DNA of 64,000 nucleotides, from assembly GCA_031216915.1 (NCBI GenBank), contig CM062297.1:367487704-367551703 (forward strand). The letters run 5' to 3'. The notes under the pieces were generated by a model. That model was not told the origin of the DNA, did not search any database, and saw only the letters and a list, made by a program, of their open reading frames with translations. Below, piece after piece: positions 11,040-21,362 of the stretch; the stretch's first letter is position 1, and every line of letters begins with the position of its first letter. The DNA is from Pictodentalium vernedei. Its lineage: Eukaryota > Mollusca > Scaphopoda > Dentaliida > Dentaliidae. A program made the translations under genes and the position numbers.

Positions 11040-11640
11040 ACAAGGCAGACTTTCTGAAGTCTCAGTTTAAGTCTGCATTCTCACCTATGTCCATATTTAA
11101 CGGTTCAGTTTAAAATCCACTGTCCTATGAAAAGATGTTATCCTACAGTTGACAACATAGAATTTAATGTATCGGACGTGGAGAAGTTTTTATGAAGTTT
11201 AACTCCAGGAAAAGCATCAGACCCTCACAATATCCATCCCTGCATAGTGAAAAAATTTTTGAAAGAAATTGCTCAGCTCTGACTATTATCTTCCAAGCTT
11301 CCTGTGTGTTGGCAGAAATTCCACGTGCTAGGAGAAATGCTAGTGTCGCCAGTTTTTAAAAAAGGACAGCGCTTTTTGGTTGTCAACAATCGGCAATTAT
11401 CTCTGATACATGTATGTATTTGCTGTAAAATAATGGAATACAATACATTTGTATGACTTCACACATTATGCCTCATGTTGATGAACAAAACATTCTGAAC
11501 ATTATGCCCTCCTGCATGGATTGTGTAAGGATGTATCTTGTTAAATCCAGCTTACAGATTCTGATAATGACAAGACAACAAGTATGAAGTTTGGAAAACA
11601 AGCCTACTGTATAATGGACTTCTGTAATTTACAAATTCCT
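11040..11640 (+). pseudogene. LINE reverse transcriptase relic (Jockey/CR1-like)
   Basis: Conceptual reading across frames gives a recognisable non-LTR reverse transcriptase in order: GKASDPHNIHPCIVKKFLKE (about 11208-11268), IFQAS (about 11286), KKGQR (about 11360), a CCKIMEYNTF-like motif (about 11420-11450), DEQNILN (about 11480) and SGKQ-like and IMDFCN (about 11590-11630, where families have VMDFSKAFD). Several frame changes and stops are present, and neither the 5' nor the 3' end of a LINE is visible. It is an old fragment. The clade is inferred from the KKG...CCKIME pattern common in Jockey/CR1 elements. Confidence 0.7.
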
Positions 11641-12169
11641 CTTTACCAAGAATCCTTACCCCAACCTGCCATATTCTCTGCAGTGACAAACTCAGCCAGC
11701 TGTCACTTGAACCAAGCACGTGTTTATCACTTTTACAATCACAGGCTTGCTGATTTCAAAATTTTGCATAACCCATGTATCGTTCACTTGTCTTTACTTT
11801 GGTAACCTGTCGTAATAATCATTTGTTCCCCTGCACTGGATTAGGGTAACGTGTTAGGTAACCTAAATATATACATGTATGCGTTGCAACTACGCTGATA
11901 TATGAACTGTTTATCATAGGTATCATAGGCAAGTTCTTGCTTCTATAACAATATCCTGATGAACAGAGATGAATCCTTAGGAGCAATAATGCGGCTGTGT
12001 TGCAGCAATTTAGATACAAATTAGTTGCAATTATAGCCTAATCTTGACATGGGCTAGCATGCTGCAGAAGAGTATGGCATCCATAATCATTATTTGTCAC
12101 AGGGACATGAATTATTGCCATTTCCTGGTTTTGTATCTATGTTACATCTTAAGATGATCAACAGTTTAA
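11641..12169. other. no recognisable feature
   Basis: AT-rich sequence with only short chance frames on both strands. No repeat partner was seen elsewhere in the window. Confidence 0.4.
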
Positions 12170-12328
12170 AATGATGTTTAGCATCAACCAATCATAAGCT
12201 TAGGTGTTTCTATCTGCCTGAAGTATTGCTGCTCTGTTTTCCAATGAATGGCCAACAGCGCAGCTATACTTCAGTCAGATGCAAAAAACCTATGTAGCAG
12301 AAGATTGGCTGAAACTCAACATCATTCC
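12170..12328. repeat. fold-back MITE-like element
   Basis: AATGATGTTTAGCATCAACC at the left pairs imperfectly with the right arm GGCTGAAACTCAACATCATT. Further pairing (CTGAAGTATTGCTG with CAGCTATACTTCAG) gives a stem of about 65 bp. No partner copy lies in the window. Confidence 0.55.
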
Positions 12329-12729
12329 ACCATTCAGTCATACAAGATCATTCAACTTGACAAAAATTTTGCGTGACCCAATGACAATTTAGCACAAACC
12401 GTTTTTTTCTGTGGCATAGTGCCTATCATACCAGGGTCAGGCTGTAGTGGGGTGAAAGATTGAAGTGCTGAAGGGGGCCCCATCCCAAAGTACCTAAAAG
12501 CCTGCGGGCCCGGTCATGGGTTAATATGGTTCTGTTAAGTATGCCTGCACTATCAGGGATCATACCAGACCTAAGAATCTCACTGTCCTGAGATGGTTCA
12601 ACCATGGATGAGTTGCCACCCATCACAGAACTAGAACAGGTCTTATGTTGCAGAGTGCGGGTATGCTCAAACAGCTCAACTGGTTGATGCTGGAATCAAG
12701 ATGGAGAAATGACAGGCTTGTTACATGTA
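12329..12729. other. unassigned sequence with a GC-rich island
   Basis: The stretch 12440-12640 is richer in GC than its surroundings (GGGGGCCCCATCCC, GCCTGCGGGCCCGG) and looks like part of a foreign repeat. I cannot assign it. Confidence 0.35.
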
Positions 12730-13409
12730 CAGTTGAAACTAGAAGTCCTGTCACAATTAGCACAGAAAATGCTCATTAGTTAACACACTCTTCACAGGAA
12801 AAGAATAAAGTAGTCTGAAATACACAAAGTGTTTGTGCTGTGCAATGCAAAATGTAATGTGCCATTAGTGAGGTCAGTAGTGTAAACATGAACTGAACCG
12901 ATCAACTAGAAAGAAAATGTTGAGACTACAGTATGTGGAGGGTGGATTACTAGTAAATCACTGTGGGATAGATTTTGCACTTTTGTAATTATTTACAATT
13001 TCTGTGGACAAAACACAAGAACAACTTGCAAATTTCCATCACTTGGACCCTGTGATGAAAGTTGGCAAGTGTCTCTTATGCTGATATGAACAATCATAAA
13101 TACTTTTCGAATGGAGAGAATGAAGTGATGCGATTAAGCAGTAATTCGCTCTCTTCATTCTGTATATGGTGTCAAATTTTAATATCTGTTTACGTCATTA
13201 CATATACATGTATCCTAGTAGATGTTAGGAATGATGTCAGTGATCTCACTTTACTAGTATAGAATTGTACAGAGTTGGTCATGCTGTTTTTCCACAGGAA
13301 TTGAGTTATGCTAACGGTGAAGTTTGATAGGGACAAAAGTGCACTCACTCAGCGCACTATTACTTCAAAATTCTACACAATACAGTGACAGGAGTTCTAG
13401 TTTCAACTG
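12730..13409. mobile_element. TA-type MITE family A, copy 1
   Basis: It begins CAGTTGAAACTAGAAGTCC and ends with the inverted form GGAGTTCTAGTTTCAACTG. TA dinucleotides flank it at 12728-12729 and 13410-13411. This fits a non-autonomous Tc1/mariner-type element of 680 bp. It has no transposase. Relatives are at 16113-17182 and, inverted, ending at 21473. Confidence 0.8.
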
Positions 13410-13840
13410 TATGCTGTATAAATTTGTGAATGACATTGCGAACATCATCACTGAGAACCTCTTGAAACCATGTACATGTCCCTTCAGGAACATGTCTGAA
13501 CACTCATTCCAAATTCCATCCAGCAATCGTGGCTTCTCTAAGGGCTTATTCTCCCAAGAACAGTGAAGACGAGGATCCTCCTTATCCTCAGTGGCAATGC
13601 CTACTGAGAGTCTACATGCATTCAAGGTTCTTCATTTCAACCACTGCCTAAAGTCAATAGGACAGTTTTTAATTGAAATTTTCAAAAATAAAAAAACAAA
13701 AAGGTTTCGTCGGAACTCCCACTGACATCAGACCTGTAAATAAGTCATGAACAGTCGTTCAGGTTATGGAGAGGTTATGGGCATTTCCAAATGTGTTACC
13801 TGCAGCACACTCTTCACAATAGCATTTCACCATCAACCCA

Positions 13841-14191
13841 GAGCATGGTGGCTCAGGGTAGACTGTTGGACTTCTATGCAAGAGGTCCCAAGTTCGATCC
13901 CCATCCGGGATGACCCACGTTGTGTCCTTGGGCAAGGCACTTTATCCTGGTTGCCTACATGGGGCACGATGACATCGTGTACTAAGGCATACTGCACATT
14001 GATGGTACACATGTCTTCAACCTCTGTAACCCTGCTTGAGCAAAGCTTGAACAGAGTTAAAATGTTGGGGAGCTGATAGTTGCTCGTCGAAACTCGGTGG
14101 TTCTCTCCGGGCATTCCGGCTTCCTCCATCCATAAAACTGTCACGGTCATGATTAGCCATTGTGCATAAGTATGTGACCTTAAAACACCAA

Positions 14192-14240
<49 letters not shown>
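13841..14240 (+). mobile_element. tRNA-derived SINE, copy 2
   Basis: Same family as copy 1. It has a worn A box (TGGCTCAGGGTAGA), a B box (GTTCGATCC), the GTCCTTGGGCAAGGCACTT core and a long AAAT tail (14190-14237). It is flanked by CCATCAACCCA at 13830-13840 and CCATCAGCCCA at 14241-14251, an 11-bp duplication with one change. Confidence 0.85.
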
Positions 14241-14339
14241 CCATCAGCCCAATCAAAAAGTGGCCAACCTCTGCTATTGATGGTTGATCATGTGATCCAC
14301 AATTCATTGGATTGAAACACAGATATTGATTACTTCTGT

Positions 14340-14408
14340 GATCTGAATGTAGTGGCTACCTTCCCACCCACTACAGTGGGCGAATAGGTAGCCACTGCAA
14401 TCAGATTG
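14340..14408. repeat. short palindromic element
   Basis: ATCTGAATGTAGTGGCTACC is followed within 30 bp by GGTAGCCACTGCAATCAGAT, with an inner CCCACTACAGTGGG palindrome. Confidence 0.6.
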
Positions 14409-14744
14409 CTAACTAAGAGATTGATAGGACATACAAGATTATTTTTTTAATGAATGCAAACACTTAATAGTTTGCAATGAATGGTCAAAATGTACAGTTC
14501 TGTTCAAAATAAAAATTTTCATGATATCAATATAGCTTTTCCATAAATTGTCATAAAAAGTGGCAGGATATGAATTACAATTTTGAGACAAGTTAACAAA
14601 AATAGATTTCAATGGGTTACGAATGTTAACTTACGCATAACCTGTAAACAGCTTATGAACATCATTCCTTATTTCTGTGCCTGAGTCATCAGTTCATGTA
14701 AGTTGATGTTCATCAAAGAGCAGACGCAGAGTCAAAAAAATTGT

Positions 14745-14842
14745 ATCTTATTGAACCTCTTTCCAAACAAACGTGCACCTGATATCAGATATCAAATGCA
14801 CTTGTGTTTGGAAAGAGGGTCGATAAGGTACATTTTTCTCAC
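14745..14842. repeat. short palindromic element
   Basis: AACCTCTTTCCAAACA and GTGCA are mirrored by TGCAC, TTGTGTTTGGAAAGAGG. The centre is GATATCAGATATC. Outer TTGTATCTTATTGA pairs with TCGATAAGGTACA. Confidence 0.6.
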
Positions 14843-15026
14843 ACCGATAAGGTACTGAGACATATATAAAGTCATGTGAGATAGTTGGGAGAAATATTCC
14901 TGTCTCACCCTACCCACGTGACAACTATCTCACCCCACCCACGTAACCAACCTATATTGGCTTATTAGCATATTTAATGAGCTCAGGACTATTCAATTAT
15001 TGCACGTTCTTCTGTAAACAAACAAC

Positions 15027-15146
15027 ATGGTGTCAAGTTTCGGAAATATTAGCAGACGAATGTTTGTCGAAGAAAATAGAAATAAAAACACAGACCGCAA
15101 AACCAAAGGACAATTGACTATTTTACATGAATTTTTGGATGAACGT
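15027..15146 (+). CDS. possible first exon, Crypton/DUF3504-like N-terminus
   Basis: An ATG after an AT-rich leader opens a frame that reads MVSSFGNISRRMFVEENR, then NKNTDRKTKGQLTILHEFLDE. It is followed at once by GTGAGT, a good splice donor. The NKNT..KT....L..FL.E pattern resembles the N-terminal (core-binding) part of Crypton-type tyrosine recombinases and the host genes derived from them. This comes from memory of the family. No catalytic domain is visible downstream, so it is either the first exon of a gene whose other exons I cannot find or a decayed Crypton. The sequence after it is a G-run and AT-rich DNA. A host origin is equally possible. Confidence 0.3.
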
Positions 15147-15465
15147 GAGTGGAGCGAGTTGGTTTGGTGGGGTGGGGGGGGGGGGGAACATTTTCAATCA
15201 AGGTTATGTTTAAGCCTCTAACTTTGATAACATTTTGTTAGTAAATTGATATATGTACTCGCTTGTCTTGTGTATGAATTTAATGTTTCAGGAAAAAACT
15301 GAACTATAATCCAATTTTTTTCCAATTTTTTTCTCCCGAAAAAACGAAACGGAAAAAAAAAACCCTCCAAATTTCATAACCATCCATCTCTATTTGCTAC
15401 AAATATCAAACAAGCCCGTTGTCAACTTGACAATATATTTTTTCACAAAACTTCATTGTAATGAG
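15147..15465. other. no recognisable feature
   Basis: A G-run (about 15174-15186) and AT-rich sequence. Nothing supported on either strand. Confidence 0.4.
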
Positions 15466-15605
15466 CTTGACTAGCTGATTCCAATGAAGGGTCACATGAT
15501 ATGGTTTTGTTGAGATTTTTTGAAAAATGTATTTTTTTCAGCTGCTTAGTTTGTACATTATGCGGGCGGATGTGGACAGTTTGTTGGGTAAAGGCTTAAG
15601 TCGTA
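15466..15605. mobile_element. TTAA-type MITE (family P), right half only
   Basis: It carries CCAATGAAGGGTCACATGAT, GCGGGCGGATGTGGACAG and TTGTTGGGTAAAGG, which match the right half of the copy at 18890-19101. The left half is reduced to a short part of the arm. Confidence 0.55.
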
Positions 15606-16048
15606 GTCATGTTCAGTTTAGAGAAAAATTGGTAAAGACCATGAAAAGGAGTGACATTGTGTAATTTAGAAGTAGTGGGGACTTTTGAACACCTTCTCTT
15701 AGAATGACCAAAATATGAGAGAGACATATAATGGGGAAGTGGGATGGGAGAAAAGAAGGATGTGTAATTATTGGGAGACACAAAGGAGAGTTATCATTCA
15801 AGATCATAGGAAAGAATGTGGTATGGGATATCATAAACGAGATAGTTTCCAGGTATTGGGAGGAGAGAAGAGATAAGTAAAAACTAGTCCCCATGGGTGA
15901 ACAGGAATGACCTTGATTCACCATCCACAGACAGAGATAGTACTCTGTAAATACAAGTTTCTGCAGAAGATAGTTTGCATATCACAAAATATATCACTTC
16001 TTAGTTCAGACATTAAAATGGAACAAGTCATTTTTAGACACATCTACA
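15606..16048. other. no recognisable feature
   Basis: Purine-rich sequence with short chance frames. No repeat partner in the window. Confidence 0.4.
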
Positions 16049-16112
16049 GTGGAGCCCACTTAATTGTATATCTTTTAACTGAATAACCCTGTTAATTGTA
16101 TTTTAAAACTTG

Positions 16113-17182
16113 TAGTTGAAACTAGAAGTCCTGCCACAAATCAGAAAATGCTTGTTAATGCGCTCTTTACTGCAGAAGAATGAAGTAGACTGAAATACAC
16201 AAGAGCGTTTGCACTGTGCAGTGCAAAAATGTAATGCGCTATTAACGAGGTTGGTAGTGAAATCGCGAAATGAAACAAACAAACAGAAAGAAAATAATGA
16301 GACTACAGTATGTGGGGGGAATACAGTGGAACCCTGTTAAGTGAATAGCCAATTTGCCAATAAAAATTATTCAATTAACTAGACCATTCAATTAACAGGG
16401 AAGTGTCACTTTCCTGTGTTCTGGAGATAAACTTAGCATTTATACCATTATATCTTGTTTGACAGCACTCCATGATCTCTGTCAAACAAGGTATAATAGA
16501 TTAAATGCTTGTATTGGATTACTGATGCCGAATAGGTCTATAAACAAAGGAAAACTGGGGAGAGTCAGGGTAATTTCTTGACAAGTTGCAAGATTTTTAT
16601 TCAATTAACAGGAGTTTACTCTATAACCTTTGTTCAATTAACAGGTCAAATTTGTACTGGGGGTATGGTAAATAGTTTCGTGTAGGGAAATTATATTCAA
16701 TTAACAGGGTTATTCAGTTAAGAGATATCCAATTAAGTGGGCTCTACTGTACCACTAAATCGTTGTGGGATAATAGTAGATCTTTCACTTAGTTTTTATT
16801 AACAACTTCTGGAGAGAAAACAGAGGAAGCATCTATAAACTTCTATCTCACCACTGGTGGTCCATGTGATGAAAGTTTGCAAGTGTTTCTTGTGCTGTTA
16901 TGAACAATTGTAAATTCTTTTCAAACAGGAAATATATGGCACTGTGATTAAATAGTAATCCATTTTCTTCATTTTGTATATGGGGTAAAATTTTAATATC
17001 TATGTACGTCATTACATGTGCATGTATCCCAGTAGAGGTTAGGAATGATGTTAATGATCTCTATTTACTAGGATAGAATTCTACTGTTTTTCTGCAGGAA
17101 TTGAGTTTTTCTAATAGTGCACTTTGCATGCTATAACTTCAAGATAGTGCACAATACAGTCATAGGACTTATAGTTTCAAAT
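16113..17182. mobile_element. TA-type MITE family A, copy 2
   Basis: The left end GTTGAAACTAGAAGTCCTG and right end GGACTTATAGTTTCAA match copy 1 (12730-13409), as does the interior (GAAAATAATGAGACTACAGT, AAGTTTGCAAGTGTTTC). It carries an inserted family-B MITE at 16324-16749. Copy 1 provides the uninterrupted comparison. Confidence 0.75.
16324..16749. mobile_element. TA-type MITE family B, inner copy
   Basis: It begins CAGTGGAACCCTGTTAAGTG and ends CACTTAATTGG inverted to the right as AATTAAGTGGGCTCTACTG. TA flanks it at 16322-16323 and 16750-16751. It is 426 bp and internally repeats ATTCAATTAACAGG. It is nested in family A copy 2. Confidence 0.75.
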
Positions 17183-17327
17183 GTCCAAACACCAAACCAT
17201 TTACCATACCTTTGATACAAATTTGACGTGATAATTGCATATAGGTTAAAGAGCAAACTGCTGTTAAATGAATAAAAGACTTGTAATCTGTCAAAGAATT
17301 ACTCCAACATTCACTAAATACCCAAAT

Positions 17328-17740
17328 TTAGGCTTAAAAATTTGTTTCTCAGACCCTACTGCATGGTCCTTTTGGCTACCGCATTCCCTCTCTTTATAAC
17401 CAATGTAAACTTAAAAAAATAAAAATTAAATACTTTACTGAGGGAATGGCTGATATTTTTCCCTAGTTAATAAAACTGATGAATTTGTCCCTTGAGTGCA
17501 ACAAGGCTTTGCAATGCTGTAGCATTGCAAAGTCTTCTTGCACTCAAGGGATGAAATACACCAGCACCCATGCTATACTGTAGATTATTAGGCCTAGAAC
17601 ATAAAACAAATCAAGAACATGAACTTTTGATGGCAAAGAAATAATTACAAAACTTAAAAATAAAATAAAAAACTGCCTACCCACATGCAATTTTACAAAA
17701 AATGGCCTGAGAAACAGAAAATCTACTTTGTGGGGCTTTA
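17328..17740. mobile_element. palindromic MITE family C, copy 1
   Basis: The arms are TTTGTTTCTCAGACC on the left and GGCCTGAGAAACAGA on the right. A central hairpin lies at about 17492-17564, where CCCTTGAGTGCAA pairs with TTGCACTCAAGGG and GCTTTGCAATGC pairs with GCATTGCAAAG. An inverted copy is at 51756-52160. It is non-coding. Confidence 0.7.
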
Positions 17741-18349
17741 CAGATATTTTGGCCTCAATACATCCAGTATACTCTTGTGTTCCTAATAAACATATTGGTA
17801 CATGTATGTTTATTAATTCTGGAGAGTTTTTTCACCCTGTATGCACCTTATTTGGGCCTGTATGTTTATTAAAATGCCCTTCCAAAAGGGAGGAAATCTT
17901 CAAATCAACAAGTCTTCACTAGATTGTGCAATATTCTTTTGTTTTGCACAGTGTATTTATTCAGGCCTTCAGATTACCCCCAGTTTCACACCATTTACAG
18001 GTGTGCCCACATTAGAGAAGGTGTGAAGACATCGAGAAAAAAGTATATAAAATTTCTGTGCCTCTTGTGCATTTGAGAATAACTTCCCTCATACATGTAA
18101 TATGATCATAGAAACACAAAGAAAGGCATGGCAATAAAACATAAAAGGATAAGGTTGTTATTTCTTGTTCTAAGGTGGCCAATTAGAGCAAAAGAGTCCA
18201 CCCAAAATAAATGAATTCAAAGACCTGATTTATTTTTGTAATCATGATGTGCAAAACACCTATTAGTTTTCTGTAATAAAACTAACTGCAATACTGGAAA
18301 ATAAGTTGGCTTTTAGATAAAATTAACTACCTTTTATTTTATTTATTTT
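17741..18349. other. sequence upstream of the TECPR1-like exon
   Basis: No supported frame or repeat. It probably belongs to an upstream intron or the 5' region of the TECPR1-like gene. I cannot identify a promoter. Confidence 0.35.
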
Positions 18350-18369
18350 AGAACATTTAAGAGGTTCCA
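18326..18369 (+). promoter_or_regulatory. likely splice acceptor and short 5' leader before the start codon
   Basis: A pyrimidine-rich run (CTACCTTTTATTTTATTTAT) ends in TTTAG at 18347-18351. The next 18 bases lead to the ATG at 18370. This suggests that the coding start lies in a second exon, preceded by a non-coding first exon further left. Confidence 0.5.
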
Positions 18370-18603
18370 ATGCCAAAGCCTTACCTCTGGTTGATAGACA
18401 GCAAATGTCATCTCTTCAAGGCTCTGCCAAACTCCAAGAAAATACACCCTGTTGATAGCATTGGAACAGATATTGATGAATTTAGGCGTGTTTGTGCTAC
18501 AAAACATGGAGCATGGATACTGGCATGTGACCACAACATATATGTGTACATTCAGCCTTCCGATCTGCCAATCAGAGTGCAGGAAACAACTTATGAGAAT
18601 GAA
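18370..18603 (+). CDS. TECPR1: TECPR1-like protein, first coding exon
   Basis: 78 codons begin MPKPYLWLIDSKCHLFKA and end with YIQPSDLPIRVQETTYENE directly at a GTAAGT donor. Vertebrate TECPR1 starts in the same way (MP..LW.VD, then a WGIACD..VYVY-like strand, then DVPIR...YENQ). The motif here is GAWILACDHNIYVYIQPSDL. This is the first tectonin-type beta-propeller repeat. TECPR1 proteins act at autophagosome-lysosome and damaged-lysosome membranes; that is family knowledge, not visible here. The start is chosen because it matches the family's N-terminus and follows a likely splice acceptor. The phase at the donor is 0, matching the exon at 46583. The symbol is by homology; species-level orthology is not tested. 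Confidence 0.85.
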
Positions 18604-18889
18604 GTAAGTAATTTTTTCAGATTATAATTTTTTAATTTTACTCTCAACCCATTGAATATTTTAAAAGTATTTTCTGTCAAATCTAGTCACAGCTGTGATG
18701 AAGTAGCCATAACTAAATTTGATGGAAAATTCAATACAATTTAATTCAAGAAATTACTGAACAAAACAAAAAGTTGATAGAATTTGCTGGAGAAAATTTT
18801 ATTAAAAGTGCCCATATTATTCTTATTTTAGTGGCAAGAAACTTTCGGTTCTGGGCAGAAATATCTGCCAGCATCATGCAAGGAGTTAA

Positions 18890-19101
18890 CCCTTTACCCA
18901 ATGCAGACAATATCAAAATTTATTATTTTAAATATTATTTTTTTTAATTTTTAAAAAAATTTCTACAAAACCATATCATGTGACCCCTCATTGGAACGAG
19001 CTCACATGAGGGATCACATGATATGGTTTTATTGAAAATATTTTAATCTACTCAGTTTGCATATTACGTGGGCGGATGTGGCCAATTCGTTGGGTAAAGA
19101 G
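18890..19101. mobile_element. TTAA-type MITE (family P), best copy
   Basis: It starts CCCTTTACCCAATGCAGAC and ends with the inverted CGTTGGGTAAAGAG. TTAA flanks it at 18886-18889 and 19102-19105. The central palindrome is built on CCATATCATGTGACCC and the inverted GATCACATGATATGG. TTAA duplication with CCC-starting ends fits a piggyBac-type non-autonomous element. Confidence 0.7.
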
Positions 19102-19624
19102 TTAAACAACATTTTATTCCTTATTATTGATGCACACTATTACAATTCAAACATTAATTTATAATATGATGGAAAAGGACTCGGCATCAAGCTTCTGGCT
19201 TATTTAAGTTGGTCTGTTTAAACTAATTACACAGTACAAATTAAGGCAAAATATTTAATCTAGAATGTATGATTATCCAAAATCAGAGTAGTTGAATAGA
19301 TTAGAAGAAGAGGAGTTAAAATAAAGATGGTCAAGCAAAATCAGTAAGACCTTAAAAAGTTAAAATTCTGTTTCTCAGGCCCTATCGTATGGCAGGTGCA
19401 ACCTTGTGGTCCATGTGATGGAAGTTTGCAAGTGCTTTTTGTGTTTTTTTCTCAGAAATTGTAAATAATTACTAAGTGAAAATTTGTCCCACACATTCTG
19501 TAGTCTCAATATTTATTGCAATTCACCCTCCACAATATTTTCTTCCTGTTTGATTGGTTAAGTTCATGATTTCACTACCGGCCTCGCTAATAGTGCATTA
19601 CATTTTGCATTGCACAACACAAAT

Positions 19625-20209
19625 TAGTGTTGTGCAGTTTTATTTTTCTTGTTTCGGTTCGGTTTCGGTTCAGTTTTTAAAAAAAAACTCGGTTTATAGG
19701 TCGGTCTTCATTTTTTTTTATAGTAAGACATCTGCAGTTTCGAACAGAAACTATGTAGTTTCAATACAATGCCCATACTGTCATATTTTCAATGATGATT
19801 TAATTGGCAGTGACTAGCATTGGCCATTGGTACTAAGTGTATAAATGGCAGGCATTATCAAAACCCCAAAAAATAAAATAAAATAAAATGTAACAGTGTT
19901 CATAGAAAACCACCACTGAGCACTCACAAATTCTAGGCACATGCCCCCCACCTCCCTCCTCACCTCTGGTCTTTAAGTTCAGGCATAAGAGAGTCTATGA
20001 TGAATTGATATTAACACATGGGTGCAAAAAGAGCCATTTCACAATTTCCCAGGGCTCTGTTCAGTGTTCCCTCCTGGGTGGGGCCCTGGGCAGCCTAGTG
20101 AGCCCAGTGACCCTACCAGGCTTTGCAAGTAATACCAAGCATTGCCAAGTGGGTCACCTATACACCCATCCTAAAATATTTGAAAATGAACTGGAGTATG
20201 GATACTCCC

Positions 20210-20240
<31 letters not shown>

Positions 20241-21362
20241 ACACACTCACAGTGGTGACTAGTGCCACCACCCACCCTAGTAAGATAATCAGCAATAATT
20301 TCATGTCAGTCTGGAATGGGAAAGTCATATTGTTTGCAGCTGGTTGGGCTTCAAAACGAACCACTTTACCAAATACCTATTGTCTATCTACCCCACCCCC
20401 ACCCCCCTCCATCGCACACACACAATGGTTTTAGCTCAATGGAATTGATTTTACAAATTTACTGATGTACTGCTTTATATTGTAACTTTCAGCATTTGCC
20501 TCTAGCCATTCCACTTTCTATTTCTGCTGCTGATGTGTTCCTTTGGTTGGCCCCCTTGGAATTTGTTGTGTGGGAATGCAACCGTGGCATGGTGATAAGA
20601 GTGATATTATGGAACGCTGCTTTTTCCCGTGGATATGGACGAGTTGGCCTTGGGATGTTTCGGCCTCAGGACGTTTCAGTTCAAGACGTTTTGGCCTTCA
20701 TATATTGAACTAAATAGAATAAGAACTTGTGGTTTTGGATTTTTAGTGGTCCGAAACGTCCAGGACAAAATGTCTCCGGTCGGAACATCCCAAAACTGAA
20801 TCGCAGTAAAACCTCTTCCCGGATAAGCACATCAAGGGAGGCAACAGATTTACATCTGAAACATGTAGTGGAGAAACCCGTGACAAATGTTATTTTCGAA
20901 TTCGATAATGAAATACCAAGACCTTTTTCTGATATGATATTATTCACTGTCCAACAGATTGTAGATAAGTAATTTTAATTAAACTGATTGACTATTTCAG
21001 ACAAACCTGTTCAAAAACAAAGCTAATGGCACAAGATATTTTCTGTAATCAGTGAAATGTAGGCGTGTTGGCTTCCTGTTTCGTCATTCTTACAGAAAAC
21101 ACAACCCATTTTTACATCAATGATGTGTGATTGACAACTTGTCATACATCATTCTGGAGTGATTGGGACATCATGCTGCAGTGATCCCTTTACATCCAGA
21201 ATGTGGCGTGCCTTGACGACGCTGTCATTTCCTGACAACATCTTTTCCTGACGTTTTAGGAAAAAAACGAAACTGTACTCATTTATCAATTACACGGTTT
21301 CGGTTTCAGTTTTAAAGCAAAACCAAAACCGACTTATAAAACCGGTAAAACGTACAACACTA
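19625..21362. mobile_element. hAT-type DNA transposon remnant with perfect 8-bp target duplication
   Basis: It starts TAGTGTTGTGC and ends GTACAACACTA. It is flanked by ACACAAAT at 19617-19624 and 21363-21370. Copy 1 of MITE A gives the empty site. Subterminal GGTTTCGGTTC-type repeats occur at both ends. The interior includes C-run/CA microsatellite at about 20210-20245, a small inverted-repeat element at 20650-20794 and short frames (for example 20727-20972) that I cannot assign. No hAT transposase is recognisable. Confidence 0.75.
20650..20794. repeat. small inverted-repeat element with reiterated GGACGTTTCGGCC motif
   Basis: The left arm is TTGGGATGTTTCGGCC, GGACGTTTCAG, GACGTTTTGGCC. The right arm is the inverted GGTCCGAAACGTCC, GGACAAAATGTC, GGAACATCCCAA. 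The reiterated arm design resembles the MULE ends at 27063/29723. Family unknown. Confidence 0.5.

Larger units (their letters stand above)
16049..17310. mobile_element. TA-type MITE family B, outer copy split by nested insertions
   Basis: Its left arm (CAGTGGAGCCCACTTAATTG, AACTGAATAACCCTGTTAATTG) occupies 16049-16112. The body resumes after 17182 with TTACCATACC, ACAAATTTGAC and TTAAATGAATAAAAGACTTG. These match the reverse complement of the inner family-B copy (16560-16680). Family A copy 2 lies between. The right end of the outer copy is eroded. Confidence 0.6.

Noticed and set aside
20005-20434. Overlapping proline/threonine/histidine-rich frames
   Set aside because: Produced by C-run and CA microsatellite sequence inside a hAT remnant.
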